From positions 1 through 16,261 of the forward strand of contig JAAMXY010000678.1 of assembly GCA_019677205.1 (NCBI GenBank): DNA of 16,261 nucleotides, in the 5' to 3' direction. The first letter of the stretch is position 1, and each line of letters opens with the position of its first letter. The stretch comes from Pinguiococcus pyrenoidosus (taxonomy: Eukaryota > Sar > Pinguiophyceae > Pinguiochrysidales > Pinguiochrysidaceae). A program made the translations under genes and the position numbers. The notes under the pieces were generated by a model that was given only the letters and a program-made list of their open reading frames with translations, ran no database searches and was not told where the DNA came from. Shown in pieces: positions 15,859 to 16,261 of the stretch.

Positions 15859-16261
15859 CTTGGAGCCTTGCGAGTACGGGGGAGAGAAGTGTCAGGATGG
15901 TGCTCCGCTGCAAGGAGGAGCTTGGCGCAGCTTTGCGGCGCTTTGGGGGCGTATCTTTGGCCTGTCGTGTGACTTTGCCCGAAAACCACGTGATTGTCGT
16001 GCGACAGCATCGGTGGCCGCCAAGTGCCACAGCGCCGGCACGTCGACGCACCCCCGCTATCGTGGTCTCTGAAGCCGGTGCATTGGCATCAAGTGGAAGA
16101 AGGAGGAGAGGGGAGGATGGTCAAGTTGAAACAAGAGTTGCCTAGTTGCTGGTGAGCTGCCTGCCGACGGCGATGCTCGACATGCGGTTCCTTGCTCCTC
16201 CGCGGCCCCTTCTGGGCTTGAGAGGTGGAAGCGTGCTGTTGCTGGCTTCGATCCCTTCCTT
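15859..16261. promoter_or_regulatory. Upstream region of the T-protein gene; possible first exon and promoter
   Basis: No gene can be firmly placed here. On the minus strand a short presequence-like frame starts at 16183 (MSSIAVGRQLTSN, no acidic residues) but stops before any good donor. An ATG at 15858 preceded by a pyrimidine-rich run ending AAG looks like a splice acceptor. An ATTGG (CCAAT on the minus strand) lies at 16082-16086. On the plus strand an ATG at 16118 followed by a GTGAGC donor-like site (from 16151) could be the first exon of a divergent gene running off the window. None of these is proven. Confidence 0.35.

Noticed and set aside
1-16261. Bacterial origin or contamination, suggested by the M23, MetRS and GcvT genes
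   Set aside because: Spliceosomal-type introns in M23 and GcvT, Hsp110 and the IQ nucleotidyltransferase alongside, long non-coding spacers and a targeting presequence all point to a eukaryotic nucleus.

Overview
The window is nuclear DNA from a eukaryote. Four of the protein genes are interrupted by short GT-AG introns (about 46 to 232 bases) that restore conserved protein families when removed. There are no operons or Shine-Dalgarno-like starts, and genes alternate strand with AT-richer spacers between them. Coding sequence is GC-rich with mostly G/C third positions. The organellar-type methionyl-tRNA synthetase starts with a signal peptide followed by a basic stretch, the layout used to reach a secondary (complex) plastid. 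A microalga with a complex plastid, such as a cryptophyte, haptophyte or stramenopile, is therefore my best guess. That guess rests mainly on this one presequence, and I cannot name a species.

Layout. 1-1124: a possible 3' end of a plus-strand gene, overlapped by an unrecognised minus-strand gene with a cysteine-rich motif and two in-frame minisatellites. 1125-1706: an AT-rich divergent spacer dense in CCAAT boxes and in a repeated ATACTG hexamer. 1707-3434 (+): intronless organellar-type methionyl-tRNA synthetase. 3799-5016 (+): a four-exon secreted M23 (LytM-type) metallopeptidase with all zinc and catalytic residues. 5282-8145 (-): a five-exon Hsp110-class Hsp70. 8146-9182: its upstream spacer. 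9183-12648 (-): a four-exon, ~1071-residue terminal nucleotidyltransferase (non-canonical poly(A)/poly(U) polymerase) carrying IQ motifs. 12649-13167: a divergent promoter region. 13168-13958 (+): a two-exon secreted or ER-targeted coiled-coil protein of unknown function. 14436-15858 (-): glycine-cleavage T protein (aminomethyltransferase) in four exons, its targeting peptide probably on an unseen upstream exon.

The genes look like an ordinary eukaryotic neighbourhood: organellar translation, mitochondrial one-carbon metabolism, cytosolic chaperoning and RNA tailing. I see no sign that they act together. The items most worth a second look are the intron-bearing bacterial-type M23 peptidase, the IQ-motif nucleotidyltransferase, the ATACTG/CCAAT-rich divergent promoter, and a stop-free 72-base intron in the T-protein gene that could be retained in frame. 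I found no transposon, CRISPR array, rRNA or tRNA.
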